This document shows positions 13,288-25,242 of a DNA stretch of 64,000 nt, piece by piece (positions within the stretch are counted from its first letter, which is position 1; every line of letters begins with the position of its first letter). The position numbers and the translations under genes are program-made. Source of the DNA: Auanema rhodensis (lineage: Eukaryota; Nematoda; Chromadorea; Rhabditida; Rhabditidae); NCBI GenBank assembly GCA_964057225.1, contig OZ059894.1, forward strand, positions 13,526,131 to 13,590,130, in the 5' to 3' direction. The notes beneath the pieces were generated by a model. It was not told where the DNA came from and made no database searches. It saw nothing but the letters and a program-made list of their open reading frames with translations.

Positions 13288-16200
13288 ATGGAGCCGAACG
13301 GCTCTGTAGCCGTCGGAGGTCGGTTAGCCTTCGACGGTCGGATGACGTCAACATCATCAGCAGCAATATCGCCTCCATCCGATTCGTCGGAGCCGACATT
13401 GAACTTGCTGGGATTAGCGTTGACGATTATACCACTTATTACAATTGCTGGAAACGTGCTTGTCATCTTGTCTGTTCTGCGATTTCGTGCTCTACAAACT
13501 GCCATCAATTTTTTGATTCTTGGACTAGCTGTAGCCGATTTGTTTGTGGCCATATTCGTCATGCCCTATGCTGTATATGTACATGTAAGTTTAATTTATA
13601 ATAATTTTACATTTTTCTCAACACAATTTTAGTTACAATATTCAGTTTTCTATTTGTTTCATCACGTCTTATCATTTATTACTTTCTTTTTCTTTATATT
13701 TCCGTATATTAATTTATCACATATCACGCGAATTTATTAAATTATTATAAATTGAACATTTTAAACCATCAATCTACCACGTTTTCGTCTAAAGTTCTAT
13801 TAGATAATATGCTTTTTCTAGTAAATTTTTCGCAAAATATCTGAAAAATTATTTGATATCTTAGTCAACTATATTAACTTGATTGAATAATGAAAATACA
13901 TTCACCTCCCTCCCCCTCAATATTAATACAAATATATTTATGTATGATGTATAGTAATCTGTATATAAAATAGCTAGATAACTATATATATATGTGTATG
14001 TGTGTATGTGATTTAACTTATTTTCTGAGGGTAAAAGAGTCTACGAAACCGAAAAAGGCATGAAATTGAAATATAGACTAAAGTACCAGTACTTCAGAAC
14101 ATACATATAATCAAAGTTTTGTGATCCCAATACACTATAGTAGAAGCCTCTTATACATACACACATGTACATAAGTATCTATCATCTATCTATTAATACA
14201 TATATATATATATATATAGTTAGAAATAATAGTTGAAAGATCAAGAAACAACTTTCATTCATTTGTCCATCTCTCACTCCATCTCTATCATCTTTTTCTC
14301 TCATTTCAAGCAGTTTTTTTGAAATTCATAATGTTAATATATCTTTGTTGGAACATGGTCATCGTTCGCAAATCTTCAATAGAAACTTTTAAAAAAGATG
14401 TTTCTTATATCAATTATGTACAAGTTTTATTACTTGAGCTCAATCTTTAAGTCAACAAAAACCAGAATATCATCCAAATTTACCTTTGAAACCACAAAAA
14501 GATATGTGCACATGTATGTGCAATTTGTGAATCTATGAAGTTGTTTCATTTCCTTCTTGTATGCTCACACAACCTTTCGCTTTCATCTTGTTACTTCAAC
14601 CCAAATACACCGTCGATCACATGTATGAAGGCTTTAATATGAGCAAGTTTAAAACTCAAGTTTGAACTTATGCTCGGATGAAGTTTTGTATGGAACTTTT
14701 CACCTACATCTAAACAAAGCTTTTGTTACTCCGTTTAGCCTAAAACACTTTGTTTTCACTCGAAACCGATTATAGTGAGCCGGATTCGAGACAAATTTCT
14801 GAAGAGTCTTTAGAAAAAGAACTAATGTGATTTATCGTTGGAATGAGTTTCTATGTGGCCCTGGAAGTAGTACGTATATCTTCTGAATTAATATACGTTT
14901 TACTCTAAAAATGACAATTATTTCCGTTTTCATTAGAAAAAAAAGTATGTTTCAAACTTGTCATTGGACAACAACTATAAAAACTTAATTGATTACTAAA
15001 TAGCTAAATAAATAAGAATGTGATGTTCAGACTTGCAGAACATAAGAGCTTTGCTCACATCAAACTTAAAGCTTAGTTCATGCCATTCTGACATATGTTC
15101 AAGCTCAAATGTTCTTTCTTTATCGTGTAGGTAGGTCAATGTTAGAGGCAGCACAACGTTGGCGTTTGGCGCTGTTCTCCGCCTTGAGCCTCACCGGTTG
15201 ACTGAACTCTATGATTTCTGACTTTCTCTTCTCCAAAATCTGAATAAGCTAACATACATAAATTTTACATTCAGATATAGATACAACATGAAACAGATGA
15301 AATAAGATTTAAAGTATATTCTGTGAGTATTGTGATTGAAATAGAGCAAATTTGAAACAGCAAACACGAAAAAATTAAAGTAATTCATGTTTCCTGGTAT
15401 CATATAGTTTATCAAATTGTGTACTGCCCTTGGCAATTTATCTTGTACTTCCCATATATTGAACAGGATAAAGCTCTTTCATTTCTTAATCTAGTGATCG
15501 AGCACGAAGCACGTGCGGAACACGGCAAGTTAATGCTTCTCAGTCATCTGACCAGCACATCAACTTGCTTGATTGTCTTAAATCTTATTAAGAAAACCAC
15601 CAAATATCACTAATTTAGTATTTGACTTTGTATCTCACTTGGAATTTGTTTATAAAAATGTTTCAAAACAAAATTGAAAACTGAAAACAGAAAACGATTA
15701 TGTAAAATAGATTTTAGAAGTTTTAAATATTTGGTTAGCTCTTCCTCTACTTTATGCTTTCTTTTTTGAAATTCTTAAATACGGGAAAGGGGGGGGGGGG
15801 GTTTAATCACATCTCTATACTTTCAATGAAAATACGTTTAAGTTATTTGCAATTTTTCTTTTCGGAATGAAATTCTAAATATTTATAAATTTAAAAAAAA
15901 GTGTACATGTCTACTGTAAAAGTTGGACGTATAAGACAATAAAAAACTTTGAAAAGATGAACTTTTTGAAAGAAAGAAAGAAATATATACTATATACATA
16001 CATCTAAAAATAAAAGAATATTATATATTATTACATATAGTTAATAAAAAAATATTAAAAAGCCTTTTATTCAAAATTGAAATAAATGTGATAATAATGT
16101 CCATTTTACATATACTATAATTATATTTTAAATAATTATTTAATTAAAGAAATCTTTTCGATCATTCATTATAAATCTCAAAACGTCTTTATATTTTTAA

Positions 16201-19200
16201 TATTGAATCATATGGTTTATTAAAATAATAATAATAATTATTATTATTATTATTTATATATTATATTAATACTTTATTAATTATATTTATTAAATAATAA
16301 TTTAATTTTTTAACTTCAAAATGTTTTTGTTATGTTTTAGGTTTATCGCGGAATATGGTATCTTGGTAATCTGATGTGTGACATCTACACAGCTTGTGAT
16401 GTGGCATGTAGTACGGCATCCATCTTACTTCTAGCCGTAATCAGTTTTGATAGGTATACTTGATGATTTTCAAAATTGAATAGAAAAACTATTTTTGAAT
16501 TACCATGAACTTTCATTGTTTTCAGAAAGTTTTGTTTGGCTTCAATTTTGCAACTTAATTTTAATTTTAAAACTTTAAACTTTAAAATTTTACTTTGATT
16601 TAACAAAATATAAATATCTATATTTAACTATATATTGATGAATGAGTGTCACAAACTAAAATATAGGTTTTCCTAAAAAGTTACAGGAAAAGGAGAAGTC
16701 CATTTATCTTGTTTAAGTATTTTCCGAATTTTCTTACTCTAACCATATGTGGGCTCTCCAGAATTCTCATTTTCGTGTCGTCATTTTGAATAGAAGTCCT
16801 CAGACAAATACTTGAAACCAAGATTCTTTGGAACAAGATAAGAAAAGCACGAATACACGAATACTAGGACGATTTCGATGAAACTAAAAGAGGGAGAATG
16901 TAGAACTTTCTTATTTGAGCTTAGACGAGAAAGTGGATTTGGGAAAGGGGTTGCCCAAGCCCAAAAACGTTAATATTGAAAAGAAAAAAGTCACAATCAT
17001 ATCAAAAATGTTTTTTTTTTATTTCATTTAATTCTCAATAATTCAGGTATCGAGCCGTTAGTCGTCCGATTCAATACTCACGTCAATCACAGAATATCAA
17101 AAGAGTATTTGCCATGATCGGAGCAATATGGTTCATCTCATTGGCATTAGCTAGTCCAATCGTCTTTGGTTCGTTTTTTTTTTGATTTTTCGTCAAATAT
17201 TGGTTGTTTATTGTTCATAAATTGCCTATCCTAATTGAGTGTTTAGTTTTAAACGAACAATTGCTGAGATATGCAAATGCAAAAGAAGTATAAAAAGAAA
17301 TAATTAAAAAGAAGATGTTGTGACAAATTTTCTTGATTGCTGATTAGACACTCCTGGTGGCCTTTTTTTTGGCTGTTATTTCAATGACTGATTGTCCTTT
17401 TTGTCATCAAAAGTATTCTGAAACAAGAGGTCTCTAGGGATCTAGTTAGGCGAACTAATCGTTTACCAATTCGGTTAGATTCTAGATCCAAGTTTTAAAT
17501 TATCTACGAAGAAACGAAATGTCGTTGATGCAATATAAAGCCACGAAAACTAGAAGGCAAAATGGGAAGAAGAGGGAATAGTAAAAGTGAAAGAAACAAA
17601 TAAAACTTTTTCCTTTATCTTCTGTACTTTTGAAAAATTATTTCATGTTATTCTGGATGGAAAATTGAATAAAATGTATGAAATCGAAAAAAAAAGGAAA
17701 ATGTTTTGAAGATTTTAAGGATGGGGGAACGTCGGTTTGCTGATAAATTATATTACATAAAATTATTTTTAGCATTTGTGAAACGATTTATTGAACTTCA
17801 TGTTTCAGGAGTTAATGTACGTCCTCCGGATGCTGCCGAGACTGAGTGTCGTTTACATAATGCTGAATTCTCAATTGGATCATCTATTATATCCTTTATA
17901 ATTCCATGTATTTTGGTTTTATTTGTCTATATAAGGATTATTGTGGCTTTGAAAAAACGAGAAAAGGCTGCCCGTTTAAGACGACAAAAAAATTTAGGAA
18001 TAAGCTCAGCGTATGTTGAAAGTTCTTCTTAATTTCTAAACACTATTTCATATATAGATCATCTGGCCTTCAAAACAGTAATGATGATGGTGATGAAGCG
18101 GGTAGAATTGTTGCAGGTCCAGGTACGAAATCATCCTTTATTTACCAATATATAAGGGTTTCAACTAATATTTTCAAGCCAAAACATCAAAAATTAAGAA
18201 ACAAAACCAAATCTCTGATATCCGCACAGATTTCGATTAACATCATTTTACCCTTGTTCATATCACACTAACCTTCGACATCAAGAGTGCTGTGTGTTTT
18301 TTTCCCGATTAAACCCATGCCTTATCCGGCAGAGAAATATTATATTAGACAGAAATAATAGAATAAAACTTGAAATTTAAGAAAAAATAGATTCTTTATA
18401 AGATATTTGATGTGATTTTGGCTTCTTTTTATACGTTTTTACCTTCAGTTCATTTGTTGTATGCTTGTGTATATACATAGCTCTAATCACATCATTGCCA
18501 AAAAACAAACGTTTTAAAAAAAAAAAACTCTGCCGGATAATTGCAGTTTTAATATGTCTAATACCACAGCGGAATCGCTTATATCTACGATGATCATACG
18601 AATATTGTTGGTTAACATTGCCTTCTGAAGTCTTTTCATCCTCTATTCTATTATAATATATTGAAAAGAAAATTAGTTAAAATGAAATGGCTTCAGACGG
18701 CTTCAGATTTTATTCTTAGCTATTTTTAACCTTATAAGTAGCGGCTTGGGAGTTTCAGTGGTCAACGTGATGATGATGGCGCTACCGTCAATGTCGCGTC
18801 ATATGCGTCGCTTTGAACGACATCGTCAAGCTATAGAAGCAGCAGGTGATGACGACGATGACGTCGTAGCCGTCGAGACGGAAGAGCCTCCGGCTGAGGC
18901 TTTACTCCGTCGAGTACTTCGACCGGGTTTGGCGCCAGCCAGTAGAAGCCTCTCGTTTGCCAGTACGTGCCTGTCTATATCGTCCTCAGCCCAGCCGTCC
19001 CGTGTTGTAAATGTGTTGTTAATCACATACACATATAACATGTACATGTATCACTTACACAAGCACAAAACTATATATATAGTTAAGATAATTATATGTA
19101 TAGAATAGAATAACTAACTGCTCGATTTAGGCATAAATTCACATATTTTCATTTAAAGCCTTAGTGTTAATGTTGTAACTTTATACTTCAAACCTTCACC

Positions 19201-22200
19201 AGCGTATACAGCACTTGATGCACATTCACAAACGAACATGCAACATTTGAAATGCTATGTTGAACACTGCAATAAGATATTTTGTCCAATTTATACCATA
19301 TTTTCTACAAAAAAAAAGTAGCAGCCAAGTTACAAAATCTTTCTTTTTTCGATTAAAAAAATTATATTTTTGATTAAGTAAAACTTGTGTAATGGGACGC
19401 ATGTGGTGGGCCGGATGACAGAATGTCGTCGAAGTGGCTCCGCTTCTATGTATCTCTTTCTCTTTTTTTTCTCTCTATTTCTCTTTCACCTATTTGCATA
19501 TTTCTTCTTGAAAATTTATAGCTAAGCTTGTAAATTCGAACTGACGAAGAGTGTTTATAATAGCTTGACTTTCGAAATTAATGTTCATTTGGGTCTGACA
19601 GCATGTGCATCCGGATAGCACACGAAGCATGATATCACAGCATGACCTTGCCTAGCGAGCACTCTCACCAAAATATTTTCGTTTCTGTTAAAAAAGAGAA
19701 AACTTGGTTTTTGTTAGGAGTTTAATATTATTTTTATGCAAAAAGACTTAGAAATTCAAAATAAATGATCGGTTAACTGGAATATTTATAACATTGTATA
19801 GATTCATATACTTTTTTTGGTTTCTAATTTAAAGAACATACTAGAAAATACCAAATATTTTGTCATTCTTTGTGAATTAAACTGTAAATATGAAATGAAA
19901 ATTGATGAATGAAATCAAAAATATTAGAACTTCCATGTGTGAACTCTTATCCATAAAGTTTACATTTCATACCTCTGCTCCTACGATCATTCCGCTCCGT
20001 CGAATATGAATGACCGGAACAGAAACGACAGATGGATATAGAATGGGTTACCAATCTCAGATGACAATTCAAATATTTTCTAATTTTGAGTTGTTAAAGG
20101 GAGTAAGAGAGAATATAAAATATTATCATAAGAGGGATTTAAGAGAGTTTTAAGCATGTAAAGAGAGATTACAATTAAAATAGTTAATATAAAGCCTGTC
20201 TTTGATAGAATTTAACATACTATTTAGTGTGTCAAACTATAAATTATAATTAGTGGCTTTGAATGATTGAAATAATTATAAATATATGTATAAAATAAAA
20301 TATATTTAACATATATTCATATATATTTTTTCAAAAAAAATCAGCACATTAGGCATGACTAACATACATTAACAAACTTGATACACTTAGTAAATCATAT
20401 ATACATAAACGAACTGACTTATACTTTTTAATTTGTATTTTTGCAAAACAAAAATTAAAAAGATGATTATGAATATAAAAAATATGAGAATAAGTACTAG
20501 TCAGTTTAAAATGCAAGAATCAAATAGCTTGTCCTGAAAGAATGTAATCCTAGTAACGGATTTTAGACTGCTATGATTTAGTAGAGCACGACCTGTTAAT
20601 TATATTAAAATAAATTATATAATTAAATATAATTTTCAGAAGAACGTGAATTTGGAGGATCATCTACTCCACGTAGTAGTGTAGATGAATCATTGTCTGA
20701 AAACGTAAATGTTATCAGTAATGATTTTCTATCAGAAGGGTTCACTAATGCTTCTCGGTATTTATATTTAACTATATGATATAATAATTTAACATAATAT
20801 TAAAGTAGATCATCAATTGGAGAAGAAGAATCACAACCACCATCCTCACAAAATTCTTCTGCTGAAAGTGCTACAAAGAAAACAAGAAGATTCAAGTAAG
20901 TGTTTCATTGAAAGTTTTTTTGCAACAATTAGAATTCTTCGGCGTGTTACCCTCATGCACATCCCAAAAATATTTTTTTTTTGTAATCACAGTCGTTTGA
21001 TCAAAATAGTTTTTGGAATGATTATCAACCATTGTGTTCTATATATTTCAATGTTTTTTCTAATATAAACATGATGATACCTATGTAGAAGCCTCACCAG
21101 GAATTATTCCAATAGACATCGTTCCAAGACTTTGGATATAGCAGCCACGAGTAGATCAGCTTCATTGTAAGTTTCATACACAATGTACATGAGCATAAGC
21201 ATAATTCAACGCACTTATATATAGTATATGTATATGTTTTCACTTAGTCATTGTTGATTATGCATTTAATCATACCAAATTTGTAACTCTGGCTATTTAT
21301 TAGAAATTTAGAGAACAATTTCATGTTGTTTTCAGCTCTTTGAATACTCTGCGAGGTGGAGGTGAAGCTATTCTACCTTCAATTATACGCTCAATTTCTC
21401 GAAGAAGTCCACGACTTTTCCGATCTCAACAACATCATGAAGAAAATGTATGTTTTATTTGTGAAAATAAATTCAAATGAAAAAACAATTTATTTTATTT
21501 TTAGATAGTTATATCTAATTCTGATATGAGAGATCAATTTGATTCTTCTCCAAATGGCGATATGGACAATCGACGAACATCGCAAACAGAAACAGAAACT
21601 ATTTCTGCTTCGAAAACTGATGTTGCTCCTGTTACTAATTTCAGTCGAAGCACAACAGTCAATAGTAAGATAAGCTAATGTTTCTTTAATAAGGTGAGAC
21701 TTTAGGTGAATTACTTGGTTCTCCTGAAGATAGTTCTATGACAATTTTTGAAAATCCGGCTAATAAAGTCTTTGAACATGATTTTGAAGACACAAAATTA
21801 GACGAAAGTTCAATTAAGGAAGATTCACAGGTTAATCTAAATTTCAAGAAGTGTAATATGAACTTTATCGTTTTAGCCTACAGTAACATTTTCAATGACT
21901 GTTCGAAATATGACAGGCTCGCCTAGTGAAGATCAGAAGTTGAAAGGTTCATATTCATTAGATAAACCTGACGGATCATTGGCTGAGACCGAGCCTGCTT
22001 TAGCTGTGAAAATTCTAACAAGAGGATCTGTTTCACGTTTGTAGTTTTATCAATAACTATATCCATTTCAATATTCTCAGATGATCCTGTGTTCATGCGA
22101 ATGGATTCAGCTGGTTCTTCTTTAGGTCGTTTGGAAAGAAAAGAAAGTTGGAAGTCAAACCAATCATCAAATCAAGCTCAACCCTCTTCAAAGCCCAAGC

Positions 22201-22717
22201 CAAAAAATGGCCTAGCAGTTAAACTAGTAAAAAAAACTTTAAGGCATGAACAAAGTCTTAAACGAAAAGTAAGCTGATAATTGAGTTGAGAGAGTAAATT
22301 GTTTGAATATGAATCATTTTAGGTTTCAAAAGCCCATCGAAAGGAGAAAAGAGCTACGAAAACACTTGGAGTTGTAGTTGGTGTTTTCTTAGTTTGTTGG
22401 GTTCCATTTTTTGTGGTGAACATCCTGAATGCAATCTGTATTCTATTTAATGAAGAATTTTGTCAGGTTAGTCTAAATACATACTAAGATATACGAAGAT
22501 AAATGAAATATAATAGATATTTCTTAATAAAATGACTTATTTAAAGGTTAGCTTTGATGTTTTCTTCTATACAACGTGGATTGGTTATATGAATTCCTTC
22601 ATGAATCCTATTATTTATACTATTTTCAACACGGAGTTTCGACGTGCTTTTAAATCATTAATATTTGGACGGGAAACAGGACGAAGTATAGTGCTTAAAA
22701 AGCAGAATTACGTCTAG
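13288..22717 (+). CDS. D2-like dopamine receptor (class A GPCR), nematode DOP-2/DOP-3 type
   Basis: Predicted G-protein-coupled receptor that couples dopamine to Gi/o signalling in neurons. Exons: 13288-13584, 16341-16453, 17047-17168, 17809-18010, 18058-18122, 18759-18962, 20640-20757, 20809-20895, 21089-21166, 21336-21447, 21505-21664, 21694-21830, 21877-22036, 22081-22268, 22323-22466, 22547-22717; all phases fit, giving 785 residues (717 without exon 6). TM1 holds GNVLVILSV and TM2 LAVADLF; TM3 has the amine-binding Asp ([10 protein letters not shown]) followed by DRY; TM5 has the catechol serines (SSIISF); TM6 has CWVPFF; TM7 has NPIIY. Loop 3 is over 400 residues, serine-rich and basic, while the C-terminal tail is short, both typical of D2-like receptors. 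The ATG is chosen because TAA lies in frame at 13270 and an acceptor ends at 13268. DOP-2 versus DOP-3 cannot be decided by eye. Confidence 0.93.
13585..16340 (+). other. First intron of the dopamine receptor (2.8 kb)
   Basis: Long AT-rich intron between TM2 and TM3 coding exons. It contains a G run (15789-15801) and a compact GC-rich island at about 15134-15203 with an ATG-initiated 20-codon frame ([20 protein letters not shown]) after a GTAG, plus a second mixed-composition block at 15470-15560. Neither joins exon 2 in phase, so they may be regulatory rather than coding. Confidence 0.55.
16222..16256. repeat. (AAT)n-(ATT)n inverted triplet repeat
   Basis: An AAT run meets an ATT run and makes a near-perfect palindrome that can fold as a hairpin. 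Similar junctions occur near 37650-37685, 38725-38750 and 42990-43010. Confidence 0.8.
18759..18962 (+). other. Candidate cassette exon in loop 3 of the dopamine receptor
   Basis: This 204-base exon (68 codons) sits between two phase-1 introns, so including or skipping it keeps the reading frame. It is far more GC-rich than its neighbours and encodes an acidic and basic stretch ([20 protein letters not shown]). Introns of 636 bases upstream and 1677 bases downstream are long for this gene. From memory, C. elegans DOP-2 has short and long forms that differ in this loop, which fits a regulated exon; this is inference, not seen. Confidence 0.55.
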
Positions 22718-24257
22718 TTCCACTATCATCCAGGTGTTCGATGATCGTTTGAAAGATGCTGATATTGGTTGATTGTATGTTGTTATTCATCACGTCAAAT
22801 GAAGAATCTCAAGTCGGCTGATGATGAACCGTTCGCTATCGTCTGGGCGTGTGTGTGTTCTCGTCGTAGCCCTAGTCATATATGGAAGTGCTTATCTTGT
22901 CCTGCCTCATCTGAATTATTGCCAAAGTTAATTTCTAATTTAATTATATTATTTATATATTCTCGAATATACTACCAATCAAATAATTTTTAAAACTTTC
23001 ATTTTTAGCTAACAGCTTCTTTTATTTTGCTAAATTCAGACAAAAATTTAAAAGAGAAATGTTAATCCATATGCAATTTTTTTGTTTTTTTTTTTTTTTT
23101 TAGTAGAAACTTTTTTTCGAGATTATAGAGTTTCTAGGAACAAACTGCAGTGTGCTTTTTGTTTTTATTTTTATTTTTTTGTGGTTAATCGCCATCCAAC
23201 GATTTTCATATTTCACCTTATATTTAGACCATGGATAGATCACATATTTAACCTCAAGCAGTTTCTTACTCTCATCATTTCTAGAACATTCCAATATGAT
23301 GTATCAATCAAGTTTCTAAATTTTTAAGAGTTTTATTGTATTAACAGAATATAAGGTTCAATCTTAATCCTGTTTATGAATAATCGGGTCTAGAACATAA
23401 GAAGTTGTCCAGTGTGAGTTATACGGGTTCATAGCTCGTATGCTATACTATATAGCATTCTCTTTTATGTAATTTTCTGGTATCTTTATTCGCTTTTCTA
23501 AATCTTGCCAATGCTGAGTATTACATCATTTATACACCACATTGCTTTTTTTAAATGAAAGTAAAGAATTTTTATAATTATTTATGTGTTTATTTTATAA
23601 TTTATACAAGTTTATATGATAATACAGTCAAGAAGTTTCTATTAAAAAAACAAAATTACAACTTTTTAAGCTTGAACTTTGTTTTGAAAGTTTGTAAAGT
23701 ATTGATGTTAAATTGAAGAAACGAGTAGGTTTTTCAAAACAATTCCTGTATTTATCAGAAAAAGATTAGTGAAACCTAAGACAGTTAAAGAATGTGGTTG
23801 AGTCAAATAAATGAGAACAAATTCAATGACAAATATTTATTTTATAAAACGTTTTGTTTAACGAATCTTTCTAGTCTTCAAGAACAAGTGGCATTTTAAT
23901 GATTGTACTTCATACATTTTATTATAATAACTATTACTAAATAGCTAAAATTACTTTATTTATATAAAAAGAATTATATGTTTTATGTTATTAACTAAGA
24001 AATGATTTGGCCTTGTGAACGACTTTCTTCACACATACATTCATATTTGGCTGTTAATGCCTGTTCTCGAACCTGTTCGATGTGTTTGCTATGTTTTCAG
24101 TATGTAAGGCATTAGATGATAGATGGAGTTCATTCATCAGACCAACCATCTAAGAACGTTTAACGTGATTTTTAGAAAAGAAAACTTTGTGAAATTTATA
24201 TTTTTATATTTATATAATATAGTTAATTCCTAATTTTTATAATCATATGTTTACAGA
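22718..24257. other. Intergenic, 3' flank of receptor and 5' flank of Kunitz gene
   Basis: No coding exon seen. The open frames at 22769-22993 and 23082-23327 have biased T/F-rich translations and no splice support. The stretch likely includes the receptor 3' untranslated region; ATTTATG/ATAAT-type sequences are frequent but no single polyadenylation signal stands out. Confidence 0.5.
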
Positions 24258-25098
24258 ATGATTCAGTCTAAGTTACATATCATCGTATTATTTAGCTGTT
24301 TTGGTAAGATATTCTACTTTTTCATATCTTATAATATTATTTACTAAAAAAATTTTCAATTTTTTTAATACAATGATGAATTAAAAATATTTTTTCAAGC
24401 TTCAATAACATCAATGAATTGTCAATTGGAACGAGATCAAGGATATGAATGTGAGAACAATTCCAAAAGTATAAAATTCTATTATGATACAAAGCATGGT
24501 AGTTTCATTTCAATATTTATATTGTAAAATTAATTTTGAATTAAGGAGTATGTCAACCAATGTCTTACAAAGGTTGTGGAGGAAATGAAAACAGATTTGC
24601 TTCTGCTGTTGAATGTAGAGATGAATGCCAAATGAAGCCCAGAGAACGAGCTAGTAATAATCAGACTAAGGATACTGGTCTTGTTGGTTAGTTAATACTA
24701 ATATCTTTCAAAATTGTGTTTGTAAACATATATGTCTTTCATCTGAATTACAGTCAACGCTTGTGAACTAAATACGGATGCTCGAATTTCTGAGAAGGTC
24801 ATAAGCTGTGATAAAGGTTGTCCAACTGGATACGAATGTAATGGAAACAAACAATGTTGTCCAACTCGAGGTGTCATCATCATCATAGCTCATTGAATAT
24901 ATTACTGATTTAGCTACAATCTGCAAACTACCAGTGAGTTCCGGACATGAAGCAGTCAATTTGAAGCATTATGGACGTTTTGCTTATATGCCGGGACTTG
25001 AAAACTGTTTACGATTCAGTTATTTCGGATCAGAAGGCAATTTCAACAACTTCAAAACTTATAGTGATTGTAAAGCATACTGTAAGAATGAAAACTAG
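24258..25098 (+). CDS. Secreted protein with two Kunitz-type domains and a cysteine-rich spacer
   Basis: Five exons (24258-24303, 24400-24498, 24546-24686, 24754-24870, 24914-25098) give 195 residues. The ATG comes one base after TTTACAG, a likely spliced-leader acceptor. A hydrophobic signal peptide (HIIVLFSCF) is followed by a Kunitz/BPTI-like domain with all six cysteines and the FYYD and GCGGNENRF hallmarks. Next is a short cysteine-rich module (CDKGCPTGYECNGNKQCC) like the lustrin-type modules of nematode Kunitz proteins. The second Kunitz-like domain keeps only four cysteines: the second and fourth are missing, so one standard disulfide cannot form. The family inhibits serine proteases or serves in matrix; this target is unknown. 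It converges on LDHD, 145 bases away. Confidence 0.85.
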
Positions 25099-25139
25099 TC
25101 TATATATTCATCAAATTAATATTTTTTCTATTTTTTGTA

Positions 25140-25152
25140 AATAAATAATAAA
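25140..25152 (+). terminator. Polyadenylation signals of the Kunitz gene
   Basis: Two overlapping-type AATAAA hexamers (25140-25145 and 25147-25152) lie about 45 bases after the stop codon at 25098. Confidence 0.7.
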
Positions 25153-25242
25153 CTTTTCATCTATACTATACATTACGCATAATTTTTCTAAAATGATATA
25201 CATATACATCTTATTTCGAAGAAAATAAAATAAAAGTATCGA

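Noticed and set aside
13263-13601. 99-codon antisense and 107-codon shifted sense frames over receptor exon 1
   Set aside because: The exon is GC-rich, so stops are rare in every frame; the receptor frame is fixed by transmembrane motifs and downstream splicing.
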